A stretch of 64,000 nucleotides of DNA from an uncultured Clostridia bacterium (GTDB taxonomy: Bacteria > Bacillota > Clostridia > Christensenellales > Borkfalkiaceae). Below the pieces are notes generated by a model. It searched no databases, was not told where the DNA came from, and saw only the letters and a program-made list of their open reading frames with translations. This document shows positions 54,046 to 62,355 of the stretch, piece by piece (positions within the stretch are counted from its first letter, which is position 1; every line of letters begins with the position of its first letter). Made by a program: the position numbers and the translations under genes. The stretch lies in the NCBI GenBank assembly GCA_937912025.1, contig CALDOZ010000003.1, positions 31,230 to 95,229 of the forward strand. Reading direction: 5' to 3'.

Positions 54046-55092
54046 ATGAAAAGCATTGTACTAACGGGCGGAGGCACGGCAGGACATACTACCCCACACT
54101 TCGCCTTAATTGAAAATCTTAAAAAACACTTTGACAATATTTATTATATAGGCAGTCAAAAGGGAATAGAATATAATCTTGTAAAAGAACAAGGCATACC
54201 TTTTTACACCATTAACCCCGCAAAACTAAAACGGCAATTTTGCTTAGAAAATTTTACTATTCCGTTCAAAACGCTAAAAAGCATACGCGACGCTAAAAAA
54301 ATTCTTACCACTTTAAAACCAAGCGTTGTTTTTTCTAAGGGAGGTTTTGTAGGTCTTCCCGTTACGATAGCATCAAAACAACTTAAAATACCCGTTGTTA
54401 TACACGAGTCTGACCTTAGTTTAGGATTAGCAAACCGCATAGCGTCGTCGTTTAGCAATTATACCCTAACAAGTTTTGAAAAAACGGCGTATAGTGCGAA
54501 AAACGGCGTTTTTGTTGGCTCGATTATGCGCCGAGAACTGTTTTCTATTTCCTATAAAGACGGGCTAAACTACTACGGTTTTAGTGGCAGTAAACCTATC
54601 CTTTTAGTGACGGGCGGTTCTATGGGCGCTAAGTTTTTAAACGATAGCGTTTTGAAAATTTTACCCAAACTACTAAAAATTTTCGACGTCTTGCATATTG
54701 TTGGAAAAGGTAATTTAAGCGACTTAAATTTAAGCGGATACAAGCAAGTAGAATTTACTCAAATGAAATACGCCTACGCCGTTTGTTCGTTGTGTGTATC
54801 ACGAGCGGGCGCGAATACGGCGTTTGAACTCATTATAAAAAACGTTCCCACGCTATTTATTCCGCTACCTAAAGGAGCGTCACGCGGGGACCAAATAGAC
54901 AACGCCAACTACTTTTTATCTAAAGGCTTAGCCTACGTTTTGCATCAAGAAGACACAAACGAAACGACGCTATATAACAAAATTATTCAACTATATAAAA
55001 ATAGCGAAGATATAAAAAAGGCTCAACAAAATTTTAATTACCCTATTGCAAACGATAAAATATGCGAAATTTTAAAAGAAGTTAGTAGTTAA
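54046..55092 (+). CDS. MurG-like UDP-N-acetylglucosamine transferase (GT28), paralogue outside the division cluster
   Basis: 348 residues. Start MKSIVLTGGGTAGHTTPHFALIENL (MurG usually has GGGTGGHxxPA), the PSVVFSKGGFVGLPVTIA block (~92), HESDLSLGLANRIAS (~120), VTGGSMGAKFLND (~185) and SRAGANTAFELIIKNVPTLFIPLP (~245). MurG attaches GlcNAc to lipid I. The gene is alone, not among mur/fts genes; the GGTAGHTTPH variation suggests a MurG-like enzyme specialised for another lipid-linked acceptor, or the only MurG of the genome relocated. Probably leaderless. Confidence 0.83.
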   Translation: MKSIVLTGGGTAGHTTPHFALIENLKKHFDNIYYIGSQKGIEYNLVKEQGIPFYTINPAKLKRQFCLENFTIPFKTLKSIRDAKKILTTLKPSVVFSKGGFVGLPVTIASKQLKIPVVIHESDLSLGLANRIASSFSNYTLTSFEKTAYSAKNGVFVGSIMRRELFSISYKDGLNYYGFSGSKPILLVTGGSMGAKFLNDSVLKILPKLLKIFDVLHIVGKGNLSDLNLSGYKQVEFTQMKYAYAVCSLCVSRAGANTAFELIIKNVPTLFIPLPKGASRGDQIDNANYFLSKGLAYVLHQEDTNETTLYNKIIQLYKNSEDIKKAQQNFNYPIANDKICEILKEVSS

Positions 55093-55117
55093 AGTAATGA
55101 GTATAAAAAAATAAATG

Positions 55118-55146
55118 TTGACATACGTTTGTCCTTAATTTATAAT
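55118..55146 (+). promoter_or_regulatory. consensus promoter of the WYL regulator gene
   Basis: TTGACA at 55118-55123, 17 bp, TATAAT at 55141-55146. Followed by an AAGGAG ribosome site before ATG 55192. Confidence 0.9.
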
Positions 55147-55191
55147 AAAATAAAGTCACAACCAATTTATTAAAATTTATTAAGGAGAAGT

Positions 55192-56118
55192 ATGAAAAAC
55201 CAAATTTTAATAGACATTTTGTTTTTATTACTATCGCGCGAAAAAGTTTCGGCAAAGTATATAGCGGAAAAGTTTAATATTTCAACGCGTTCTGTTTATA
55301 GGTATATTGACGAACTATCAATACCCGTTCCTATTTACAATATTCGTGGAAGGAACGGAGGATACACTATTTCCGACACGTTTAAAATTTCTTCTGCATT
55401 TTTAACTGAAGAAGAAAAAGAATTACTACTTAATTACCTTAAAACTATTGACAACGAGTTAAATTCTGAAACGCTAAATAGAATTATCAATAAAATATCA
55501 AGTATTTCTAAAAAAGCGATTGAAGGTAGCCCTATTGATTTTGGAAATCTTATTATTGACGGTGGTGCTTGGGGAAGTACCGACTCTTACAAGCAAACGC
55601 TTGCAATAATTCAAAAATGCATAGAAAAACATAATGTTTTAAAGATAACTTACCGCGACCATTTAGGCGTTGAAAGCGAGCGTGATATAGAGCCACACAC
55701 CCTAATTTTAAAACAAGGCTTGTGGTATTGCTATGCTTATTGCAATTTAAGAAATGGGTTTAGACTGTTTAAAATTGGTAGAATTGCAAGCGCAATGATT
55801 TTGAAAACGACGTTTACCCGCAAACAAACTAACGACGTAGAAAAACTTTTTGAAGAGTGGTATAAAAACCTTACGTCTATTGACGTTGACCTTGAAATTG
55901 ATAGTAGCGTAAGAGCGGACGTTGAAGAATGGCTTGGCGTTGACAAAGTATACGTTTTGCCATCAGGCGTAATAAGAGCGTCGGCTAATCTACCTAAAAA
56001 CAACGACTTAACTGCTAAAATTTTATCATTTAAAAACAAAGTTAAAGTGCTTAGTCCTAACCAACTTAAAAAGGACGTTTTAGATGCAGTTAGCGATATT
56101 CAAAAATTGTATAAATAA
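55192..56118 (+). CDS. YafY-type HTH and WYL-domain transcription regulator
   Basis: 308 residues. N-terminal HTH (VSAKYIAEKFNISTRSVYRYIDEL, ~20-43), the linker GRNGGYTISDTFK, then a WYL domain (LKITYRDHLGVESERDIEPHTLILKQGLWYCYAYCNLR, ~150-185) and a WCX C-terminal extension. WYL proteins sense ligands, some of them nucleic acid or nucleotides. Its targets are unclear. The YwaF-like gene follows 134 bp downstream beyond a terminator, so it may be a target. Confidence 0.9.
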   Translation: MKNQILIDILFLLLSREKVSAKYIAEKFNISTRSVYRYIDELSIPVPIYNIRGRNGGYTISDTFKISSAFLTEEEKELLLNYLKTIDNELNSETLNRIINKISSISKKAIEGSPIDFGNLIIDGGAWGSTDSYKQTLAIIQKCIEKHNVLKITYRDHLGVESERDIEPHTLILKQGLWYCYAYCNLRNGFRLFKIGRIASAMILKTTFTRKQTNDVEKLFEEWYKNLTSIDVDLEIDSSVRADVEEWLGVDKVYVLPSGVIRASANLPKNNDLTAKILSFKNKVKVLSPNQLKKDVLDAVSDIQKLYK

Positions 56119-56121
56119 ACT

Positions 56122-56150
56122 AAAAGTCGTGGTAATTCCCACGACTTTTT
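56122..56150 (+). terminator. Rho-independent terminator of the WYL gene
   Basis: AAAAGTCGTGG-TAATT-CCACGACTTTT, with a further T. Confidence 0.85.
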
Positions 56151-56252
56151 AGTTAAAAATTTACAAAGAACAACGTTTATAAAATCACTTATATATTTTT
56201 GCTTTACAAAATACCGTGAGCGTGTTAAATTAATATTATACAAAGGAGTAAT

Positions 56253-57044
56253 ATGAAAGAGTTTTTTGGTTTAAGTAGCAACGGTAACGGTGACTACGGA
56301 TATTTAAGAAGCGCGGAAGGCGCGTGGTCGTGGCAACACATATTGCAAGTTTCAATTTTTATGATAGTTATGGTTGGCTTAGCAATATTTTTTGGTAAAA
56401 AATATAAGTATAAAACAGACAAAGAAAAAAATAAAGTTTTAATAGCGTGCGCTATTTTAATTGATAGTTTTGAAATTATTAAAATTATCGTTTTATGTAT
56501 AAGAGGTCAAGACCCTTTAAAATGGCTTTACGTTTTACCGCTTTTTTTATGTTCTATTCAATTAATTGCTATTCCCATGGCAGCATTTTGTAAAGGCAGA
56601 ATAAAAGAAGCGTGTTTAGACTTCGTTTTAACTTTTGGCATTTTAGGCGCGGTGTTTGGCACGATAGGCGCAACTCAAAACTACAATGCATATCCAACGA
56701 TTTCAATGGATAACGTTTTTTCAGGAATAACTCATTCAATATCAGGCTTTGCATCGTTATATATAGCAATATCAGGTTTAATAAGTTTAAAGAAAGAAAA
56801 TTACGTTATATGCTTAGCAGTTTTGTTAAGTTTTTCAGTTTTAGCGTACGTTGCAAACTTAATACTTGACTATAATTATATGTTCTTAATGTATCACGAT
56901 GGAACTCCTTATAGTATTATATACGACTTAGTTGGTGGCAACGCAATTATTTATCCTATTACGGTTGTAGGACTATTCGTTATATATATTACCCTGTTTT
57001 ATTACGCTTATTTGAAATTAATCAAAAAGAAAAAAGAGAACTAA
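56253..57044 (+). CDS. YwaF/TMEM164-like multi-spanning membrane protein
   Basis: 263 residues with about seven helices. YwaF/TIGR02206-type features are the LPLFLCSIQLIAIP helix (~95) and HSISGFASLYIAISG (~160), with a conserved His. NYMFLMYHDGTPYSIIYDLVGGNAIIYPI follows at ~208. AAGGAG upstream. The family's function in bacteria is not known; the eukaryotic relative TMEM164 acts on acyl lipids. The terminator follows immediately. Confidence 0.72.
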   Translation: MKEFFGLSSNGNGDYGYLRSAEGAWSWQHILQVSIFMIVMVGLAIFFGKKYKYKTDKEKNKVLIACAILIDSFEIIKIIVLCIRGQDPLKWLYVLPLFLCSIQLIAIPMAAFCKGRIKEACLDFVLTFGILGAVFGTIGATQNYNAYPTISMDNVFSGITHSISGFASLYIAISGLISLKKENYVICLAVLLSFSVLAYVANLILDYNYMFLMYHDGTPYSIIYDLVGGNAIIYPITVVGLFVIYITLFYYAYLKLIKKKKEN

Positions 57045-57057
57045 ATTAACTTATTAA

Positions 57058-57095
57058 AAAACGCCATTTTCTGTTAGAGAAAATGGCGTTTTTAG
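57058..57095. terminator. terminator between convergent genes
   Basis: AACGCCATTTTCT-GTTAG-AGAAAATGGCGTT with T runs on both strands, serving the YwaF-like gene and the S41 peptidase. Confidence 0.85.
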
Positions 57096-57098
57096 TTT

Positions 57099-58364
57099 TT
57101 AACATAAACTAATTGCATAGTTTAATGCCGATTGTTTATTAACGTTTAAAACTGCGTTTGAAGTAAGAGAAGTTATACCAACGTCGTGTATACAAATATT
57201 AGTTTTAGGCCAAAAAAGTTTTGCGGTAGTAAGTTTAACGGCGCTACCGTCGGGGTTTTTATACGTCGTTTGCATTATTCCTTTGCCGTAACTTTTATAT
57301 ACCGTTTGATTATCTTTATTTGACGACGATATTACTATTTTAAAATCCAGCCCGTACTCTATAGCGTAATCGTGCATCGCGCCCGTAAGCGCTTCGCTTG
57401 CCGACGCTGAGTTTTCGTCAAGCATGACTATTAATTTTTTTATGCCGAAATCTTCAAAGCGAGATTTTTCGCTATAATACTTAGTAACTACGCCGTGCTT
57501 ATCTTTACTATACAAAGTGAGTTGCTCTTGCCCGTTTTTTGACGGAACGATATAAGACGCAACTTTATTCATAATATCTAAATAACCGCCACCATTACCG
57601 CGAAGGTCAAAAATTAAATTTTCTTTACCTTCACTTTTAAAAAACTCAAGCGCGTTTTCAATTTGCCCTGACGAGCCATAAAGCCCGTTATTTTGTCCGT
57701 TGAACGACGAGTATTTTATATACCCCGTTTTTTGACTAAACGTAGGACTTTCTTCAGTAATTTTTACGCGTTTAATATCGTTACTACCTTGATAAGCATA
57801 CGTTCCGGAATTACTTTTATACTTAACGTACGTTCTTAAATATTCTCTTTTCGTTAAGTCGAAAACTTTCTCAACCGAGCCGTAAAGTATTTTTAAAGTA
57901 ATACTTTCTCCGCTCTTTAGCGAGCGAACGGCATTTAAAGTATCAGCATAATTCATTGGCGAAATAAAACCTTTTCCAACGTTATACGCTACTACTTCTC
58001 CACCAGCGGTTATGCCTGCAAGTTGGCTAGGAGAATTGCCTAAAACTTCTTCAATAACGCTAGATTTTTCTTTAAAAACTAAACCTATACCGTCCGTATA
58101 ACCTTTAGCCGAGCGCTGAACAAGTTCATACTCTTCGCGTGAATAGTAGGTTGAATACTTATCTAAAACGGTAGAAGAAATAACGTCTACTATATTATCT
58201 TCTTCAAAATAATAATGTTTTTTATAATTTTCAATTAGATACATAGCAGAGCGCGCGTCTTCATCCATAACGAGTTCGCGAGTTAAATAGCCCGAAAAGA
58301 ACGATAGCGCAATTACAAGTACGCTTACTACTGAAATTAATATTGTTTTTGCTTTTTTAGTCAT
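57099..58364 (-). CDS. S41 family C-terminal processing peptidase, membrane-anchored
   Basis: 421 residues. One N-terminal signal-anchor (TILISVVSVLVIALSFFSGY, ~7-26), a PDZ-like region (GIGLVFKEKSSVIEEVLGNSPSQLAGI, ~90-117), the FDLRGNGGGYLDIM block (~248), the catalytic Ser in NSASASEALTGAMHDY (~318) and the Lys in YGKGIMQ (~358). It cleaves exported proteins near hydrophobic C-termini, as CtpA/CtpB do. It begins 3 bp after the PucR-type gene, an unusual pairing implying that its dose is set by that regulator. Confidence 0.9.
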   Translation of the reverse strand: MTKKAKTILISVVSVLVIALSFFSGYLTRELVMDEDARSAMYLIENYKKHYYFEEDNIVDVISSTVLDKYSTYYSREEYELVQRSAKGYTDGIGLVFKEKSSVIEEVLGNSPSQLAGITAGGEVVAYNVGKGFISPMNYADTLNAVRSLKSGESITLKILYGSVEKVFDLTKREYLRTYVKYKSNSGTYAYQGSNDIKRVKITEESPTFSQKTGYIKYSSFNGQNNGLYGSSGQIENALEFFKSEGKENLIFDLRGNGGGYLDIMNKVASYIVPSKNGQEQLTLYSKDKHGVVTKYYSEKSRFEDFGIKKLIVMLDENSASASEALTGAMHDYAIEYGLDFKIVISSSNKDNQTVYKSYGKGIMQTTYKNPDGSAVKLTTAKLFWPKTNICIHDVGITSLTSNAVLNVNKQSALNYAISLC

Positions 58365-58367
58365 ATT

Positions 58368-59414
58368 TTATTGAAGTAATTTACTTAAAACGGAAATTAT
58401 TCTAAACGTTAAAGCGTCGCCAAACTTACGAATATCAAGCCCCGTACACTTTTCAATTTTATCAATTCTATACATTAAAGTATTCCTATGTATATAAAGT
58501 ATGCGCGCCGTTTCAGAAATATTTAAGTTGTTATTTAAAAATTCTTCCGCCGTTTCAACAATTTCTTTATCTTTAAGTATTGATTTGCCGTTTTCGTCAA
58601 GTAAAACGTCTAAAAACTCTTTAATTTTACTGTTAGGTAAATCTTCTATAATTTTAACGAGCATAAAATCTTTATACGCGTGAATTCCACCGCTTAACCC
58701 AAACGCTTTACTTAAACGCATTGACGCAAGCGCTTGTTGATACGACACGGCAACGTCGCTAAAACTTCTTACTTTACTACCAACGAAAACTGATAAATTT
58801 AAACCTAATTCTTCATAAATTGCTTGAATAATAAGTTTAGCGTAATCGGTTGCCGAATGATATTCGTAATCGACTTCATTATCAATAAATTTAATGAAAG
58901 CGCACGAATTATCGTCAACTATAACGGCCATATCAATACCGTTTGTAGAGTAACTGTTTAAAAAGTCTTTAACGTCTTGAGTACGTTTTTTATCACACTT
59001 AAAAATCATAGCATAACAGTTAGATTTGCTAATTGAATACTTTTCAATAAAGCGTTCAGTTCTATTACGAGTAGTGTCGCCAGTAATGATAGACGTAAAC
59101 TGAACTTCGTAACTTTGTTCACCTTCACCCGTTTGACTATTTTCAATAATACTAACTATTAAGTTTGCATAATTTTTAGCAGTTTTATCATGCCCCGATA
59201 CAGCGCCAACAAACGCAGTATTTGCAAAACCAAATTTAAAATACGTTCTATCCTCGTAAGCGCTTTGATATACGTCTTTAAACTCATTAGGTGTAATAGG
59301 GACGTATTCTTTTGACGTTGATGCCGAAATTAGCCCATTTTCAGACACACAATCAATAGAAATGCCCGTTTTTTGCTTAATATTATGTAAAATTCTTTCA
59401 AGTTCTCTTTCCAT
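58368..59414 (-). CDS. PucR/CdaR-type transcription regulator
   Basis: 348 residues. N-terminal and middle regions are without a recognisable domain except for a GGDEF-like beta pattern (~110-240). The C-terminal HTH is characteristic of PucR/CdaR: VETAEEFLNNNLNISETARILYIHRNTLMYRIDKIEKCTGLDIRKFGDA (~285-333). Such regulators control purine or sugar-diacid use in other bacteria. Here the only linked gene is a peptidase. Two-gene operon with a good promoter. Confidence 0.82.
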   Translation of the reverse strand: MERELERILHNIKQKTGISIDCVSENGLISASTSKEYVPITPNEFKDVYQSAYEDRTYFKFGFANTAFVGAVSGHDKTAKNYANLIVSIIENSQTGEGEQSYEVQFTSIITGDTTRNRTERFIEKYSISKSNCYAMIFKCDKKRTQDVKDFLNSYSTNGIDMAVIVDDNSCAFIKFIDNEVDYEYHSATDYAKLIIQAIYEELGLNLSVFVGSKVRSFSDVAVSYQQALASMRLSKAFGLSGGIHAYKDFMLVKIIEDLPNSKIKEFLDVLLDENGKSILKDKEIVETAEEFLNNNLNISETARILYIHRNTLMYRIDKIEKCTGLDIRKFGDALTFRIISVLSKLLQ

Positions 59415-59446
59415 AACTCACCTTTTTGTGCAAATTGTACAAATTT

Positions 59447-59475
59447 ATTATATATTATAAAATAAAGAATTGCAA
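59447..59475 (-). promoter_or_regulatory. promoter of the PucR-peptidase operon
   Basis: TTGCAA (complement 59470-59475), 17 bp, TATAAT (complement 59447-59452). Just downstream TTTGTGCAAATTGTACAAA forms an imperfect palindrome (59425-59443) that could be an operator. Confidence 0.75.
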
Positions 59476-59577
59476 GCATTAAAAAAGCGTTATTTGCTGA
59501 TATATAAAACAAACAAGTTATGTACTAAAATAAATTTTGTTTACATATCAAGTTTTGTCAAGTGTACAAAAAGTAAA

Positions 59578-59605
59578 AACGCTTTGCAAAGTTTTGCAAA
59601 GCGTT
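59578..59605 (-). terminator. terminator of the MsmX-type ATPase gene
   Basis: AACGCTTTGCAAA with TTTGCAAAGCGTT, followed on the minus strand by TTTTACTTTTT. Confidence 0.8.
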
Positions 59606-59620
59606 AATATCTAAAAATTA

Positions 59621-60976
59621 TTATTCACTTACTGTTTCGTCTTCAGTAGTAACTACGTCATCTTCATTAGTAACTACGTCATCAGCAGTTTTAATGTCAG
59701 TATCAACAAGTGTTTTGTTCTTTTTTGCTTCTTTTTCTGCTTTTGCTTTAGCAGCGTTTGCACGACGTTCAAGTTCAACTACAGGAACGTATGCTTTAGT
59801 TCCTTCACCTTCTAAGATAGAAAGTTCAGTTTCTTTATCAAAGAGATGTGAGTGAATAATGTCAATAGCAAGTTGTGCTTTTTGGTCTGCTTCAGTAAGA
59901 GAACGGCTATCAACCTTAGCAATCATTGTCGTATTAGTTTCAACAAGTGATTTAATCTTACCTTCTTCAACTTCAGCTTCTTCACCAAACGTACAGTAAA
60001 GTAATGTTTCAGCACCAAGTTTTTCAACAACGTCTACCTTAACGTTAACGATTGTGTTAGGAGAAGTTGATTTGAATGCTTCATCGTCATGGAAATCTTC
60101 AGGACGAACGCCGAATACTACAGGCTTACCAGTGTTAAGGTATTCTTCAAGGTTAATGATAGTTGCCGATTTTGACTTCGGATAAAGAAGTTTGTGACCT
60201 TCAAATTCAACGTATACTTTATCTTTAGTTCCTGTTAATACAGCATCAAAGAAGTTCATTTGTGGGCTTCCAATAAAGCCTGCAACGAACATATTTGCTG
60301 GATAATCGTAAAGTTTTTGAGGCGCGTCAACTTGCTGAATGAAACCGTCTTTCATAACAACGATACGAGTTCCCATCGTCATTGCTTCTACTTGGTCGTG
60401 AGTAACGTAAATGAACGTTGTGCCAAGGCGGTGGTGAAGTTTAGTAATTTCAGTACGCATTTGAGCGCGGAGTTTAGCGTCAAGGTTAGAAAGTGGTTCG
60501 TCAAGAAGGAATACTTTTGGATCACGAACGATTGCACGGCCGAGCGCAACACGTTGACGTTGACCACCTGATAACGCCTTTGGTTTTCTTTGAAGATATG
60601 TTTCAAGACCTAAAATACGAGCGGCTTCTTTAACTTTCGCATCAATTTCAGCGCGAGGCATTTTTCTAAGTTTAAGACCGAATGCCATATTGTCGTACAC
60701 GGTCATGTGTGGATAAAGAGCGTAGTTTTGGAAAACCATCGCAATATCTCTATCTTTAGGTTGAACGGTATTTACGAGTTTACCGTCGATATAAAGTTCA
60801 CCGTCTGAAATTTCTTCAAGACCAGCAATCATTCTGAGGGTTGTTGATTTACCACAGCCTGATGGTCCTACGAATACGATGAATTCTTTGTCTTGAATGT
60901 CAAGTGTAAAGTCGGTAACTGCTACAACGCCCGATTGATACACTTTGTAAACGTCTTTAAGTAATAAACTTGCCAT
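59621..60976 (-). CDS. carbohydrate ABC transporter ATPase, MsmX/UgpC family
   Basis: 451 residues. Walker A GPSGCGKST (~36), signature LSGGQRQRVALGRA (~133), Walker B VFLLDEPLSNLDA (~153), H-loop YVTHDQVEAM (~188) and C-terminal TOBE/OB domains with FGVRPEDFHD (~285). It powers sugar importers. No permease or binding protein gene is nearby, as with shared ATPases that serve many importers. The last ~50 residues (ERRANAAKAKAEKEAKK, then an acidic Thr/Asp/Glu tail) are an extension beyond the normal MsmX end. AGGAGG upstream. Confidence 0.92.
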   Translation of the reverse strand: MASLLLKDVYKVYQSGVVAVTDFTLDIQDKEFIVFVGPSGCGKSTTLRMIAGLEEISDGELYIDGKLVNTVQPKDRDIAMVFQNYALYPHMTVYDNMAFGLKLRKMPRAEIDAKVKEAARILGLETYLQRKPKALSGGQRQRVALGRAIVRDPKVFLLDEPLSNLDAKLRAQMRTEITKLHHRLGTTFIYVTHDQVEAMTMGTRIVVMKDGFIQQVDAPQKLYDYPANMFVAGFIGSPQMNFFDAVLTGTKDKVYVEFEGHKLLYPKSKSATIINLEEYLNTGKPVVFGVRPEDFHDDEAFKSTSPNTIVNVKVDVVEKLGAETLLYCTFGEEAEVEEGKIKSLVETNTTMIAKVDSRSLTEADQKAQLAIDIIHSHLFDKETELSILEGEGTKAYVPVVELERRANAAKAKAEKEAKKNKTLVDTDIKTADDVVTNEDDVVTTEDETVSE

Positions 60977-61138
60977 CTATTTGACCTCCTTATTGTCTTT
61001 TAAATTTTAACATATCTTTAGCAATATAACAATGTGCAAATTAAACAAAATTGATATGTTATTTTTTCTCATTTTGTATAACGTACACAACATATTGTGT
61101 TTTTTATATGTAATTTACCGCAAAATTAAAAAATCGTA

Positions 61139-61167
61139 TTGCAAAATGTACAAACGTATGCTAAAAT
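61139..61167 (+). promoter_or_regulatory. promoter of the carbamoyltransferase-like gene
   Basis: TTGCAA at 61139-61144, 17 bp, TAAAAT at 61162-61167. The rest of 60977-61266 shows no gene. Confidence 0.7.
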
Positions 61168-61266
61168 AATAGGCGTTAAAAAAGGTTAAGCGGTTTTATT
61201 TCAGCGCGACAGAAAAGCAACGCGCTTAATTTCAAGTTTATTAAAAAAAATTCAAAGTGGTGTTAT

Positions 61267-62178
61267 ATGGATTTAAATAAATACGTTTTAAAACACAAGT
61301 TCACAAAGAAGTATTTGCTTTCGCTTAAAGATTTGAGCGAAGAAGATATTTACGAACTTCTTGCTTTAGCAAGAGAGTATAAGTATAAACGCGTAGTGCA
61401 CGAACATTCACCCGCACTAAAAGATAAATACGTTCTTTTAATTACCAAACCACGCTTTCCGCAAACGGGTATCACCTTTCAAATTGCGGTAAAAGAACTT
61501 GGTGGAAATCCCGTTGTTTCGGCGATGTCTGGCGAAGACCTTGAAATGCGCCTTTCGGACGAGTATTACGTTAAAGCGCTTTCGGCGGTTGGTCTTTCTG
61601 CTATAGTAATATGCACAAATAAAGTTTCCGATACGGAAATTTTTGAAAAAGCGGTTAACCTACCAATTATTAACGGAAATATAGAGTATTCGCCTTGTCA
61701 AGCGCTTTCGGCAATGCTTACTATGTTCGAACTTAATCATTCGTTTAGCGGTTTAAAAGTTACCATCGTTGGTAATTTTAAGACTGACGATAATTCTTTG
61801 CTTTACGGCTTAATTAAACTTGGCGCAGACGTTACGTTACTCACTTCTCAAAACGGCGAGCCTGATAAAGAAGTTATCGAATATTGTAGCCAATTTACCG
61901 ATTTGAAAATTACTACCGATAAGTCGGTTGCTCTTAAAAACGCCGACGTCGTATACGTTGCTACTTGCGAAAAAGATACTCCTATATATTTGAGCGCTGA
62001 AGATTTACAAGTAGCGTCTTCAACGGTAAAAGTATTAACTTCTGTACCAGTTGACTACACTGTGGCGGAAAAAGAAGTTTTTGCGCGTGACGAAGCACCC
62101 GTTTTAAAGCAAGCGGAAAATCTTATTCACGTTTACAAAGCAGCCCTTACCGCGCTTGCTGGTAAGAAAATATATTAA
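61267..62178 (+). CDS. aspartate/ornithine carbamoyltransferase-fold protein lacking catalytic motifs
   Basis: 303 residues of the ATCase/OTCase fold. The N-terminal carbamoyl-phosphate half begins LKHKFTKKYLLSLKDLSEEDI and contains the beta-strand KYVLLITKP. Where active enzymes have K-P-S-T-R-T-R it has K61-P62 then RFPQTG; the HPxQ motif is S142-P-C-Q; and the C-terminal H-C-L-P is SVPVD (~250). The second domain retains LKVTIVGNF and a DDNS turn. Length is normal and the frame intact, so it is a maintained paralogue rather than decay. It may be a regulator, partner subunit or enzyme with another substrate. Confidence 0.8.
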   Translation: MDLNKYVLKHKFTKKYLLSLKDLSEEDIYELLALAREYKYKRVVHEHSPALKDKYVLLITKPRFPQTGITFQIAVKELGGNPVVSAMSGEDLEMRLSDEYYVKALSAVGLSAIVICTNKVSDTEIFEKAVNLPIINGNIEYSPCQALSAMLTMFELNHSFSGLKVTIVGNFKTDDNSLLYGLIKLGADVTLLTSQNGEPDKEVIEYCSQFTDLKITTDKSVALKNADVVYVATCEKDTPIYLSAEDLQVASSTVKVLTSVPVDYTVAEKEVFARDEAPVLKQAENLIHVYKAALTALAGKKIY

Positions 62179-62183
62179 AATTT

Positions 62184-62219
62184 AAACATTGTTGATTTGT
62201 AGTCGGCAATGTTTTTTGT
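62184..62219 (+). terminator. Rho-independent terminator of the carbamoyltransferase-like gene
   Basis: ACATTGTTGA-TTTGTAG-TCGGCAATGT followed by TTTTT. Beyond it, 62220-62340 is AT-rich without visible features. Confidence 0.75.
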
Positions 62220-62355
62220 AGTATTATAAAAACACTTTAATCAACATAATCTAAATAAATGAGAATATTTAATAACTATAATAAGAAGAAAATGCAATGC
62301 GGTAATGCTAAAATGTAATCAATAATAAAGTGATACTAACTTGGAGAATTTTATA

